64,000 nt of DNA. It comes from Demequina sediminicola. Its GTDB lineage: Bacteria > Actinomycetota > Actinomycetes > Actinomycetales > Demequinaceae. Shown here one piece after another: positions 18,299 through 26,924 of this stretch; the stretch's first letter is position 1, and each line of letters begins with the position of its first letter. Below the pieces are notes generated by a model. It made no database searches, was not told the DNA's origin, and saw only the letters and a program-made list of their open reading frames with translations. A program made the position numbers and the translations under genes. Where the stretch lies: positions 62,001 to 126,000 of the forward strand of contig NZ_BBRB01000001.1 of the NCBI RefSeq assembly GCF_000975055.1. Reading direction: 5' to 3'.

Positions 18299-18390
18299 TG
18301 GTCTGGACCAGTTGCCAACAGAGTGGTCTATACCTCATGATGTTGTCAAGCACTCCGCAAGTCACCGATCGACTAATGTGGACTGGACCA
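18299..18390. promoter_or_regulatory. Divergent PTS promoter region with three DasR-like boxes
   Basis: Between the EIIC gene and the regulator gene are TGGTCTGGACCA (18299-18310), TGGTCTATACCT (18324-18335) and TGGACTGGACCA (18379-18390), all close to the dre consensus TGGTCTAGACCA. The first two would control the EIIC-ptsI operon, the third the regulator-EIIB-EIIB-EIIA operon. Confidence 0.72.
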
Positions 18391-18412
18391 CACCGAACCA
18401 CAGGGGGCACCG

Positions 18413-19195
18413 ATGCCAACCGAGACTGGCTCACAACCAACCTCACACAAGTACCTCAAGGTGCGCGACTACCTCGTCGCCCTCGCCGCCGAGGAACTCG
18501 CTGTGGGCGATCCAGTCCCCTCTGAACGCGCCCTCACCCAACGGTTCGGCGTCTCACGCATGACAGTCCGCCACGCCATCGACGCGCTCGTATCAGAAGG
18601 CGTCTTGGAGAAGGTCCAAGGGCGTGGAACATTCGTCAGCGCCCCCCGCATGGACTTCGAAGTCCGCCTCTCCACCTTTGGAGAGCAAATGCAGCGCCTT
18701 GGCCTCAGCGCCTCCACCACTGTCCTGGATTCCGGAGCTGTCGCAGCACCCGCCGAAGTCGCCGCCGTCCTCGGGGTGTCACCAGGCGCCCAAGTCCACC
18801 ATCTGCGCCGCCAGCGCCGCGCAGACGGCAAACCCATGGCCATCGAAGAAGCCTGGATTCCCGTCGCTCTCGCACCCCGCCTCTTCGACGACGGCCCACC
18901 CCCGAGCCTCTACGACGCCCTGCGCACCCACGGCCAGGACCCCCAATGGGGTGAAGAGACTCTCGCAGCAGACATCGCCACCCGCGAAGAGTGCGAGTTG
19001 CTCGACATGAGCGAGAACTCCGCAGTGCTACGCGCGACGCGGCGCACCCACGGCGACGATGGTGCCGTGATGTTCTCCCGCTCCTGCTTTCGCGGCGATC
19101 GCTACCAAGTGTGGGTGCCTCTGGCTCCCCCACATGTGCCAGAAAAGCCCAGCCGTCCCTCTCCCGCGCCAACGACGTCCAAGGAGGACTCATGA
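18413..19195 (+). CDS. GntR-family transcriptional repressor, DasR/NagR type
   Basis: 260 residues. N-terminal winged helix-turn-helix (residues ~12-80) with PVPSERALTQRFGVSRMTVRHAIDAL and the wing VQGRGTFV; cores SERALTQRF and SRMTVRHA. C-terminal UTRA/HutC effector domain (~95-240) that in DasR/NagR binds phosphorylated amino sugars. First gene of the operon that holds the two EIIB genes and EIIA; its stop overlaps the EIIB start by 4 bp. It very likely binds the four dre-like boxes in this locus. Confidence 0.88.
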   Translation: MPTETGSQPTSHKYLKVRDYLVALAAEELAVGDPVPSERALTQRFGVSRMTVRHAIDALVSEGVLEKVQGRGTFVSAPRMDFEVRLSTFGEQMQRLGLSASTTVLDSGAVAAPAEVAAVLGVSPGAQVHHLRRQRRADGKPMAIEEAWIPVALAPRLFDDGPPPSLYDALRTHGQDPQWGEETLAADIATREECELLDMSENSAVLRATRRTHGDDGAVMFSRSCFRGDRYQVWVPLAPPHVPEKPSRPSPAPTTSKEDS

Positions 19196-19434
19196 CAACA
19201 CCAGAACCGCGCGCCGCCTTGTATCTTCAGGCGCTGGGCGGTGCATCGAACATCGAAGAGATAGAGCCATGCACCACGCGGCTCAGGTCCTTGGTTCATG
19301 ACCCGGCTCAAGTCGATTCAGCCGCATTGCGCAAGCTCGGGGCCTTCGGCGTCATGATCAATGGCCGCGTCGTTCAAGTTGTGGTGGGACCCGAGGTAGA
19401 CGTGGTCGCCTCGGAGATCGACGACCTCCTCTAA
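19192..19434 (+). CDS. PTS EIIB component (first copy)
   Basis: 80-residue free-standing EIIB of the glucose superfamily. The phosphorylated cysteine lies in EIEPCTTRLRS and the C-terminal VVQVVVGPEVDVVASEI matches the fold. Coupled to the regulator gene by an ATGA overlap, with AAGGAGG before the start. A second EIIB follows 70 bp downstream. Confidence 0.9.
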   Translation: MTTPEPRAALYLQALGGASNIEEIEPCTTRLRSLVHDPAQVDSAALRKLGAFGVMINGRVVQVVVGPEVDVVASEIDDLL

Positions 19435-19504
19435 ACCCCCTTCAACGCACATTCGCACTACAGATTTTTCCCCACGTCTGCACAGCAAAGAAAAGGAAAC
19501 CATC

Positions 19505-19735
19505 ATGGCTGACCCACAAAAGATTCTCGATGGCCTCGGCGGAGATGCAAACATCATCGACCTCGAGCCCTGCATCACACGCCTCCGCGTGGAAGTCGAA
19601 GATGCCAGCGCCGTCAGCGAGCCCACCCTCAAGGCTGCAGGAGCCATCGCCGTGATGCAGCAAGGCACCGTAGTCCAGGTGATTGTGGGCCCGCAGGCCG
19701 ACACGATCGCGGCTGACATTGAGGACCTGCGTTGA
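19505..19735 (+). CDS. PTS EIIB component (second copy)
   Basis: 76 residues, clearly related to the preceding EIIB by eye (shared GG..NI..LEPC.TRLR and VVQV.VGP). Phospho-cysteine in DLEPCITRLRV. AAAGGAAACC lies before the ATG. The stop overlaps the EIIA start (TTGA). Two adjacent single-domain EIIB genes with one EIIC is unusual: they may serve different EIICs or substrates. Confidence 0.9.
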   Translation: MADPQKILDGLGGDANIIDLEPCITRLRVEVEDASAVSEPTLKAAGAIAVMQQGTVVQVIVGPQADTIAADIEDLR

Positions 19736-20196
19736 CCGCAGCGCTGCGCGTCTTGTCCCCAGTGACAGGCACCGTTGTCGCGATGGCCGATGTCCCTGAC
19801 CCGGTTTTTGCCGCGTCGCTCGTTGGCCCTGGGGTCGCTATTGAGCCCGACACGGAGCAGGGCACTGAGGTCAGGGCGCCCATCGATGGCACCGTGGTGA
19901 AACTTCACCCCCACGCCTTCGTGGTGCAAGCGGCCGACGGTCGCGGCGTGCTGGTTCACTTAGGCATCAACACCGTACAACTCGACGGCGAGGGCTTCAC
20001 CTTGCACGTTGCGGAAGGCGACGCCGTCAGCGCGGAGCAGGTTCTCATCTCATGGGATATTGCCGCGATCGCAGAGACAGGCCGCTCGACGGTCTGTCCC
20101 GTCGTGGCACTCGATGCCCGGACCGATGCAGTGGGTGACCTCGCGGAGGTCGACGCGCTCGCTGGCGCACAGACCGCGCTCTATACCTGGTCCTAA
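19732..20196 (+). CDS. crr: PTS EIIA component (Crr-like)
   Basis: 154-residue EIIA of the glucose family. Seen: LSPVTGTVVAMADVPDPVFA, IDGTVVKLHPHAFVV and GVLVHLGINTVQLDGEGF; the phospho-accepting histidine is in VLVHLGIN, with a second active-site His in KLHPHA. It takes phosphate from HPr and passes it to EIIB. TTG start overlapping the EIIB stop. The promoter-distal gene of the regulator operon. Confidence 0.92.
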   Translation: MTAALRVLSPVTGTVVAMADVPDPVFAASLVGPGVAIEPDTEQGTEVRAPIDGTVVKLHPHAFVVQAADGRGVLVHLGINTVQLDGEGFTLHVAEGDAVSAEQVLISWDIAAIAETGRSTVCPVVALDARTDAVGDLAEVDALAGAQTALYTWS

Positions 20197-20204
20197 GAAC
20201 GCCG

Positions 20205-20256
20205 AATGGCTCCATTTGACTGTTTGAGCACCTCAAAACAGGCAAATGGAGCCATT
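20205..20256. repeat. Palindromic intergenic repeat, copy B
   Basis: Left arm AATGGCTCCATTTGACTGTT and right arm AACAGGCAAATGGAGCCATT pair with one mismatch and one extra base, around AGCACCTC. It lies 9 bp after the EIIA stop and before the convergent ettA. Same family as 14147-14206. Confidence 0.82.
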
Positions 20257-20290
20257 TCGCGTGGGCTTGGTGAGCCGCACGTGGGCCGAG

Positions 20291-21973
20291 TTAGTCGCGC
20301 GTGAGCTTGCGGTAAGTCACGCGGTGAGGACGAGCGGCATCGGCACCCAAGCGCTCGACCTTGTTGGCCTCGTAGGACTCGAAGTTACCTTCAAACCAGT
20401 ACCAGTTGGCAGGGTTCTCCTCGGTGCCTTCGTAGGCCAGGATGTGAGTCGCAACGCGGTCCAGGAACCAGCGGTCGTGCGAGACCACCACAGCGCAACC
20501 GGGGAACTCGAGGAGGGCGTTCTCTAGGGATCCCAGGGTCTCAACGTCAAGGTCGTTAGTCGGCTCATCGAGCAGCAGGACGTTTCCACCCTCCTTGAGC
20601 GTCAGCGCCAGGTTGAGGCGGTTGCGCTCACCACCGGACAGTACTCCAGCGGCTTTCTGCTGGTCCGGCCCCTTGAAACCGAATGCGGAGATGTACGCAC
20701 GCGAGGGCATTTCCACGTTGCCTACATTGATGTAGTCCAGACCGTCGGAAACGACCTCCCACAGCGACTGCTTGGGGTCGATGCCGCCACGTGACTGGTC
20801 AACATAGGAGACCTTGACTGTCTCGCCAATCTTGAGGTCACCGTCGTCGAGGTCTTCGAGACCCACGATCGTCTTGAACAGCGTGGTCTTACCCACACCG
20901 TTGGGACCAATCACACCCACGATGCCGTTACGCGGCAGCGTGAACGACAAGCCATCGATGAGCACGCGCTCGCCAAAGCCCTTCTTCAGGTCCTTGGCTT
21001 CGATCACCACGTTGCCCAGACGCGGGCCCGGTGGGATCTGAATCTCTTCAAAGTCAAGCTTCTTGGTCTTCTCCGCCTCGGCGGCCATCTCCTCATAGCG
21101 AGCAAGACGCGCCTTCGACTTCACCTGACGGCCCTTGGCGTTCGAGCGCACCCACTCCAGTTCCTCCTTGAGGCGCTTGGAGAGCTTGGCGTCCTTCTTG
21201 CCCTGGACCTGCAGGCGCTCCTGCTTCTTCTCAAGGTAGGTCGAGTAGTTGCCCTCGTAGGGGTACAGGCGGCCGCGGTCGACCTCACAGATCCACTCGG
21301 CCACGTGGTCCAGGAAGTACCGGTCGTGTGTGACGGCCATGACGGCGCCGGGGTACTTCGATAGGTGCTGCTCGAGCCACAACACCGATTCAGCGTCGAG
21401 GTGGTTAGTCGGCTCGTCAAGGAGCAGCAGGTCAGGCTTCTCAAGTAGCAGCTTGCACAGTGCCACACGGCGACGTTCACCACCGGACAGCACGGAGACG
21501 TCAGCGTCCGGCGGCGGGCACTGGAGCGCGTCCATGGCCTGCTCGAGCTGAGCATCGAGATCCCAGGCGTCCGCGTGGTCCAGTTCTTCCTGGAGGGTGC
21601 CCATCTCAGTCAGCAGAGCGTCATAGTCTGCGTCGGGGTTGGCCATTTCCTCGGAGATGGCGTTGAAGCGGTCGAGCTTGCCCTTGATCTCGGCGACGCC
21701 CTCTTCGACGTTGCCGAGCACAGTCTTTTCTTCGTTCAGCGGCGGCTCCTGCAACAGGATGCCCACGGTGTATCCGGGGCTGAGGCGCGCTTCACCGTTG
21801 GAAGGCTCTTCGAGCCCCGCCATGATCTTGAGGATGGTCGACTTACCCGCGCCGTTGGGGCCAACGACACCGATCTTTGCGCCTGGATAGAACGCCATCG
21901 TGACGTCATCGAGGATGACCTTGTCGCCGTGCGCCTTGCGCGCCTTTTGCATCGTGTAGATGAACTCTGCCAC
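20291..21973 (-). CDS. ettA: Energy-dependent translational throttle protein EttA (ABC-F)
   Basis: 560 residues with two ABC domains and no membrane segment. Seen: Walker A VGPNGAGKST (~residue 40) and IGPNGVGKTT (~360), signatures LSGGERRRVAL and LSGGERNRLNL, the arm and P-site-tip linker between them, and the EttA-type N-terminus EFIYTMQKARKAHGDK. EttA binds the ribosomal E site and gates the first elongation steps by ATP/ADP ratio. GTG start. Its 3' end faces repeat copy B. Confidence 0.94.
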   Translation of the reverse strand: MAEFIYTMQKARKAHGDKVILDDVTMAFYPGAKIGVVGPNGAGKSTILKIMAGLEEPSNGEARLSPGYTVGILLQEPPLNEEKTVLGNVEEGVAEIKGKLDRFNAISEEMANPDADYDALLTEMGTLQEELDHADAWDLDAQLEQAMDALQCPPPDADVSVLSGGERRRVALCKLLLEKPDLLLLDEPTNHLDAESVLWLEQHLSKYPGAVMAVTHDRYFLDHVAEWICEVDRGRLYPYEGNYSTYLEKKQERLQVQGKKDAKLSKRLKEELEWVRSNAKGRQVKSKARLARYEEMAAEAEKTKKLDFEEIQIPPGPRLGNVVIEAKDLKKGFGERVLIDGLSFTLPRNGIVGVIGPNGVGKTTLFKTIVGLEDLDDGDLKIGETVKVSYVDQSRGGIDPKQSLWEVVSDGLDYINVGNVEMPSRAYISAFGFKGPDQQKAAGVLSGGERNRLNLALTLKEGGNVLLLDEPTNDLDVETLGSLENALLEFPGCAVVVSHDRWFLDRVATHILAYEGTEENPANWYWFEGNFESYEANKVERLGADAARPHRVTYRKLTRD

Positions 21974-22063
21974 TGCTACTCCGTCAACGTGTTCTGAAGG
22001 CGCTCCTGCGAGCGCCGGGGAATTGAGCCGCCCACCAGCCTACGCGCTTCGCGCACGCACGGC

Positions 22064-22100
22064 GGGGTCCACTCGCTATTGTCCCAGGCCAGTGGACCCC
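22064..22100. other. 10-bp perfect inverted repeat between ssb and ettA
   Basis: GGGGTCCACT (22064-22073) and AGTGGACCCC (22091-22100) with a 17-bp loop, 10 bp after the ssb-like stop. It could be a terminator of the SSB transcript or an operator of ettA; there is no clear T-run. Confidence 0.5.
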
Positions 22101-22110
22101 TCGTGCGCCA

Positions 22111-22629
22111 TTACACGGACAGCGGCTCGCGCTCGACGCTGTCCTCGGGTGCTGGTGAAGTCTCTTCGTCGACGGATGGCTCGGCCGAATCCGACGTGCT
22201 GGAAGCGGTATCGGCATGATCGCTGTCCGCGGGGCGACCCTCGGCGGCGTCACCGGCCGCAACGGTAGCCCGCGAGAACTCGGCCACACCGCGTGTCAGG
22301 TCGTGGCCAACAGCGCTGGCTTCAAGTTCGAGGCTACGGCGGGCCTCCCCTGCGCTGGTCTGCCAGTCGTGAGTGCGGAGCTTGCCCGCGACCACGACGG
22401 GCTGGCCCTTCTTGATCGACCGCTTGACGCTGAGGGCCGCATCGCCAAAGACTTTGACGTCGAACCACTCGGTCTTGCGGTCAGCCCATCTGCCCTCGGC
22501 GGAGTTGTAGTACCGCGGAGTGTGCCCAACCCGGAAGGTGCACAGGTCAACGCCGTGTTCGTCTCGGCTGAGGACCAACTGCGCGTCGGCAGCGGCCCAT
22601 CCGGTGACGGTCATGGTCATGTCGTTCAT
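22111..22629 (-). CDS. ssb: Single-stranded DNA-binding protein (SSB paralogue)
   Basis: 172 residues. N-terminal OB fold (1-110) with VTGWAAADAQLVLSRDEHGVDLCTFRVG and WFDVKVFGDAALSVKRSIKKGQPVVVAGKLRT-type strands (cores TEWFDVKVFG, KGQPVVVAGKL). The C-terminal tail is acidic but lacks the DDDIPF tip that recruits partner proteins to the main SSB, so this is probably the accessory paralogue (SsbB-like). Start MNDMTM follows AAAGGAG. It stands alone between ettA and proC. Confidence 0.85.
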   Translation of the reverse strand: MNDMTMTVTGWAAADAQLVLSRDEHGVDLCTFRVGHTPRYYNSAEGRWADRKTEWFDVKVFGDAALSVKRSIKKGQPVVVAGKLRTHDWQTSAGEARRSLELEASAVGHDLTRGVAEFSRATVAAGDAAEGRPADSDHADTASSTSDSAEPSVDEETSPAPEDSVEREPLSV

Positions 22630-22786
22630 GAATCTCCTTTGTGGCCGCACTTTGCGGCCTCCACTTCACAGTGGCGGGAGAATCATGTCGGCACCAGGCA
22701 TAGCGCCGATGCGTGGAGAAGAGCCGTCTGCCAGTCAGGCTGGGGACAACGTGCCAGGGTTCGGACGGCAGTTGACGTCCGCCGAA

Positions 22787-23599
22787 CTACGCGCCGAGCT
22801 CCACGTTCCGTACACGCGCCGCTTCCAGCGCGTCGGCAATGAGTCCAGTGAGGTTGCGCTCGTCGAAGGTGCGAATCCCTTCCGCGGTGGAGCCACCCGG
22901 GCTCGTCACTTGGCGCCGCATCTCCGTGGGCTCTTCGCCGGAATCTTCCAGAAGCGATAGGGAGCCTGCGAGCATCGCGGGAACCGTGCGAGCCGCCACG
23001 TCCGCGGGAAGACCCACTCGCTCGGCTCCTGCGCGCAGCGCCTCGACCAGGTAGTAGGCATAGGCCGGGCCGGAACCGCACACTGCAGAAAACGCATCAA
23101 TCTGCGCTTCGGGCAGAGCCTCGACCAGTCCCGTCGGGGCAAGTAACTCCACCGCACGCTCCTGAATCGCCGGGTCCGCGTCCTCCTCAATGGCGACTGC
23201 GGTGACACCCTGGCCAATCGCGGTCGGAGTGTTGGGCATCGTACGCACCAGGCCGGCGTGAGCAGGGAGGGCGGCGCGCATGGGCGCAAGGCGCACGCCC
23301 GCAGCGACCGAGATGACCACAGCGCCGTCTTTTAACGTGGGGCCAATCTCGGTGAGCAGGTCGATCACGCCGACAGGCTTGACGCCAATAATGACAAAGT
23401 CGGCACCGTCGAGCGCCCATGCAGTCGCATTCGGGTCGTTCTCGAGCGCACGATGCTCGACGTGCTCACGTCCCTCGGCCCACGCCGGGACGCGCGTGCG
23501 GGTGGTGAGACGAAGGTTCAATTCGGGGTCGGCATCGGCCAATCGCCGCGCCACTGCGCCCGCCATGTTCCCTGTCCCCAGTACCGCTACCGTCGTCAC
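22787..23599 (-). CDS. proC: Pyrroline-5-carboxylate reductase
   Basis: 270 residues; last step of proline biosynthesis, reducing pyrroline-5-carboxylate with NAD(P)H. N-terminal Rossmann motif VLGTGNMAGAVARRL, then GVKPVGVIDLL, VRTMPNTPTAIGQGVTA and the C-terminal dimer helices with GSGPAYAYYLVEAL and QVTSPGGSTAEGI. GTG start two bases after the stop of the upstream GTPase gene, so it is read with the dynamin-like pair. Confidence 0.95.
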   Translation of the reverse strand: MTTVAVLGTGNMAGAVARRLADADPELNLRLTTRTRVPAWAEGREHVEHRALENDPNATAWALDGADFVIIGVKPVGVIDLLTEIGPTLKDGAVVISVAAGVRLAPMRAALPAHAGLVRTMPNTPTAIGQGVTAVAIEEDADPAIQERAVELLAPTGLVEALPEAQIDAFSAVCGSGPAYAYYLVEALRAGAERVGLPADVAARTVPAMLAGSLSLLEDSGEEPTEMRRQVTSPGGSTAEGIRTFDERNLTGLIADALEAARVRNVELGA

Positions 23600-23601
23600 T
23601 A

Positions 23602-24966
23602 TTACTGCTCCGTTCCTGTTGCTGCAGGCTTCCCTACATCGAGTTGCGTCAATTCATCCATGGCGCGATACGCCTGGTGGATGGTCTCCGTGGGCTCAAC
23701 CACCTCCGGCACCAGTACGGCACGGACGGCGGACCTGCCCACCTCAAGGGTCTTCTTCTTTGCTCGCGAAGCGGCCCCCGCACGTGCAAACAGCGCCTTG
23801 ATTCCGGAGGGGCGGTCAATCGCGGGCCACGGGGCTTCGGCAAGCGCTATCTCCAAGTCCTGCTTCAGCGTCTCACCATTCGCGATCGCATCGGCTACGA
23901 CCTGCCGCCAGGTGGGCGGCAACCCCGCAGTGGCGGCGTCGACCCAATCGAGCCGTTCTCTCTCTGCAGCGGCAATGGTCAGTCGGAGGGGACTCGATAA
24001 ATCAGTGGAGGCACCACGCGCGCGAGCGGCAGCGGCATCGGCCCTGGCGTCTACACCGGCGGCACGCGCCAGCACGTCAACGAGCCCGTCGACGTCGGGC
24101 AACACTGGTTCAGTTCCGCGCGCAAGTGCACCAGAGAGTTGCCGTCCGGCATCCACGAGTTCAGCCCGCACGGCCTCGGCGGCAACTGAGCGCGCGGCGA
24201 CCGCACCGCCCAGTTCAGCGCGCAGCACATCAAGGCCCTGCCCGGTTCGTGCGCTCACTGGCATCACTGGCACTTGGGTCATGCCGTCGACGGCCAAGAG
24301 GCGTTGCAGGTCGCGTGAGACAGCCCACGCATCTTCGGTGGAGAGCCGGTCAACCTGATTCAGCACCACGAGCGATGGCCGCTGCTGTCGTGAGGCTGCT
24401 TCCAGATAGGCGGAGTGCAGGGCATGGTCGGCATACTTTTGGGGGTCAACGACCCACAGCAGCAAGTCGGCCATCGGCACCACGCGGTCGACAGTCTCGC
24501 GGTTGTCGGCGTTCACGGAGTCGTGGTCCGGAAGGTCCAGCAGCACCATGCCGGCCAAGTTGATCTCGTCCTCGTCGTCGAGCTCGTCAATCACCCGTTC
24601 AAAACGCCGGACAGGAGATACATCGAGCCAGTCCAGCAGTTCGGTTGCTTCAGTACCCCAGGAGGCAGCGGTCACGTGCGCGGTGGTGGGACGGGCAACA
24701 CCGGGAACCGCAAACTCGCGGCCCACGAGTGCGTTGAACAGCGTCGATTTTCCGGAGCCTGTGCCGCCTGCCAGAGCCACGATGGTGTGGTCGACGCCGA
24801 GCGCGAGCCGCTCTTCACAGCGGTCGATGGTGGTGAACACGTGGTCTCGCACGTGCGGCGGGATTGCTTCGGAAGCCCATTCCATCGCGGCTCGCAAACG
24901 CGCGACGCGTTCGCCGAGCACGACCGTCTCAGATCGCGGTGACAGCGGCACGAATTGGACGCTCAC
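23602..24966 (-). CDS. Dynamin-like / YfjP-type GTPase, partner B
   Basis: 454 residues. GTPase domain ~60-235 with G1 GGTGSGKST, switch Thr in RPTTAHVT, G3 DLPDHDS and G4 NQVD, then helical region. No clear transmembrane segment. The GTG start overlaps the stop of the next GTPase gene (GTGA), so the two are co-translated. Tandem GTPases of this kind occur in actinobacteria; membrane-remodelling dynamin-like pairs such as Streptomyces DynA/DynB are the nearest model, but the function of this pair is unknown. Confidence 0.75.
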   Translation of the reverse strand: MSVQFVPLSPRSETVVLGERVARLRAAMEWASEAIPPHVRDHVFTTIDRCEERLALGVDHTIVALAGGTGSGKSTLFNALVGREFAVPGVARPTTAHVTAASWGTEATELLDWLDVSPVRRFERVIDELDDEDEINLAGMVLLDLPDHDSVNADNRETVDRVVPMADLLLWVVDPQKYADHALHSAYLEAASRQQRPSLVVLNQVDRLSTEDAWAVSRDLQRLLAVDGMTQVPVMPVSARTGQGLDVLRAELGGAVAARSVAAEAVRAELVDAGRQLSGALARGTEPVLPDVDGLVDVLARAAGVDARADAAAARARGASTDLSSPLRLTIAAAERERLDWVDAATAGLPPTWRQVVADAIANGETLKQDLEIALAEAPWPAIDRPSGIKALFARAGAASRAKKKTLEVGRSAVRAVLVPEVVEPTETIHQAYRAMDELTQLDVGKPAATGTEQ

Positions 24967-26552
24967 ATCAGCCCCCGTAGCTCGGCGCGGCGCAAACGAA
25001 CTGTGGAGGACACTTCCGGAAGGAGCGACGGCACGTCGGTGGGCTTCATCATGTCGAGCGCCTCACGGTTGATGCAATAGCGCCTCGAGCCAGTAAGTTC
25101 GGCGCGAGCCAGGTGCACCACATCTCCCACGTTGGGGGTCACCAGAACCCCGAGGACGCTCCGCGCACCGCTAATGCCGAGTGCGGCGGACGCGAGCGCC
25201 ACGGAGAGCCCCTCTTCCCCGATGATCTCGGCGCCACGTTGCGCGCCGGGGAGAGCCATGACGTGCTCGGAGCACTTCGACATCCACGTCCGCGCGGCAT
25301 CGGCAGCACGGCGCTCGCGAACAATCCGTGCGTCTCGTGGGTCACGCTGGGCGGCTAGCCACGTTCCGGGGGAATCGTGGCCGTCCGTGAGTGCCTCGAC
25401 CATCGTGTCGGAGGCGTCGCCGGCAGCTGCGGCGAGGGTCGCCTCGACTGACGCGAGTATGTCCTTATGGATGACGTGCACGATCTCGTCGCGTTGTTCA
25501 CGCGCGGAACGGCGTTTGGTCCACATGCTGTGACGCAACTTGTAGAGCGGACCGCCCTCTGCGCAGGCACCCTCCCACCGCGCGTCAAGCACTCCGGTGG
25601 AAATCTCTTCGTACCACTGGGCGCCACCCTTGGCCTCTGCCTGAGCGGCGCAGCGACGCACTTCGGCGCGCACTTCCTTGGCCGCGGCAACCTGATCGTC
25701 CATACGCTCCGCAAGCGTCTCCAGCCACTCCTTCAGTGACTCGGTGGCACCGTGCATCGTCCGTTCCACGATGGTTCCAGCGGAGGCTGCGGCTACTGAC
25801 TCGAGCCAGCGTCCCAGACCGCCCACGACATCGGCCGGGAGGTCCTTCCCTCCCCGAATGTCTTCAGGAATGACAAAGAGCGGAAGCGAGTCCAGGTGCT
25901 CCTGTTCGAGGCGCTGCACGAGTTCGCGGCGTACCTGCGCGGCGACGTCGGTCGTCACCCGGTTGAGCACCATCGCAATCGAAGCGCCGCGCTCTGCGCC
26001 ACGCCGCAACGCATCCCATGGAACAGCGTCGCCGTAGCGGGCCGCGGTGGTCACAAAAATCCAGAGGTCGGCGGCTTCAAGGAGGTTCTCGGCGACGTCC
26101 CGGTTCTCAGCACTCACAGAGTCGAGGTCAGGGGAATCCACTAACGCGAGGCCACGCGGGACTGCGTCAGTGGCCATCACCTTGGCGTCGTCGGCAACGG
26201 AGGTCAGTACTTCCGCGTCGAGCGGGTGGTGGAAGACGTGCGGGATGCGTGTGGTGGGACGCAGGACGCCCGATGCGGTGAGCTGCTCACCGAGCAGCGC
26301 GTTGACGACGGTCGACTTTCCCGCACCAGTGGAACCTGCCACCACCACCACTGCCGGAGACGCCTCTTCCCGTACGCGCGGGATGAGGTGATGGTCAAGT
26401 TGGTCGAGCAAATGAGCGCGCAGTTCGCGGGTTTCTTCAGCGTTGCCAAGCGGGATGGGCAACTCCAAATCCACCACCACACGGCGCGTGTCCACGAGTG
26501 CGTCGAGGAGCGCGCCAGGGTACGACCACGTCTTGATCGGCCGAATCGTCAT
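24963..26552 (-). CDS. Dynamin-family GTPase, partner A
   Basis: 529 residues. GTPase domain ~65-240: G1 AGSTGAGKST, switch RPTTRIPHVFHH, G3 DSPDLDS; the G4 position reads NRVT rather than NKxD. A long helical region follows, with a Gly/Ala-rich hydrophobic stretch near residues 455-490 (SVALASAALGISGA) that could insert in membrane, as the paddle of bacterial dynamins does. Start MTIRPIK chosen for GGAGGAACC upstream. First gene of the GTPase-GTPase-proC operon. Confidence 0.75.
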   Translation of the reverse strand: MTIRPIKTWSYPGALLDALVDTRRVVVDLELPIPLGNAEETRELRAHLLDQLDHHLIPRVREEASPAVVVVAGSTGAGKSTVVNALLGEQLTASGVLRPTTRIPHVFHHPLDAEVLTSVADDAKVMATDAVPRGLALVDSPDLDSVSAENRDVAENLLEAADLWIFVTTAARYGDAVPWDALRRGAERGASIAMVLNRVTTDVAAQVRRELVQRLEQEHLDSLPLFVIPEDIRGGKDLPADVVGGLGRWLESVAAASAGTIVERTMHGATESLKEWLETLAERMDDQVAAAKEVRAEVRRCAAQAEAKGGAQWYEEISTGVLDARWEGACAEGGPLYKLRHSMWTKRRSAREQRDEIVHVIHKDILASVEATLAAAAGDASDTMVEALTDGHDSPGTWLAAQRDPRDARIVRERRAADAARTWMSKCSEHVMALPGAQRGAEIIGEEGLSVALASAALGISGARSVLGVLVTPNVGDVVHLARAELTGSRRYCINREALDMMKPTDVPSLLPEVSSTVRLRRAELRGLM

Positions 26553-26777
26553 TTCTTGTGCGGTTCCTCCCACTTGCGCTGGGTTCAGGCTACCGGCCAT
26601 CATCCCTGATGTGTACTTGGCACACGGACACCGAACCCATGCTTGCGCAGGTAAGCGCCGATGCTCATGCAGGTAGGTGCGGCACCCCACCCCTACGTGC
26701 GTACTACCCTAGGCAGGTACGCCGCCGCCATCGTCGCCTCGACCTCGTGGTGTAGATAGCGCGCGAGCTGTGCACTG

Positions 26778-26853
<76 letters not shown>

Positions 26854-26924
26854 CGATCACCACTCGTCGGGAATGACCACGCACCTCCACAGCGTTGTGA
26901 TGACACATCCCCCGAGAGGACCCC

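Noticed and set aside
24963-26552. ABC transporter ATPase
   Set aside because: Walker A is present but there is no LSGGQ signature or ABC Walker B; the G3 DSPDLDS and helical C-terminus fit a GTPase.
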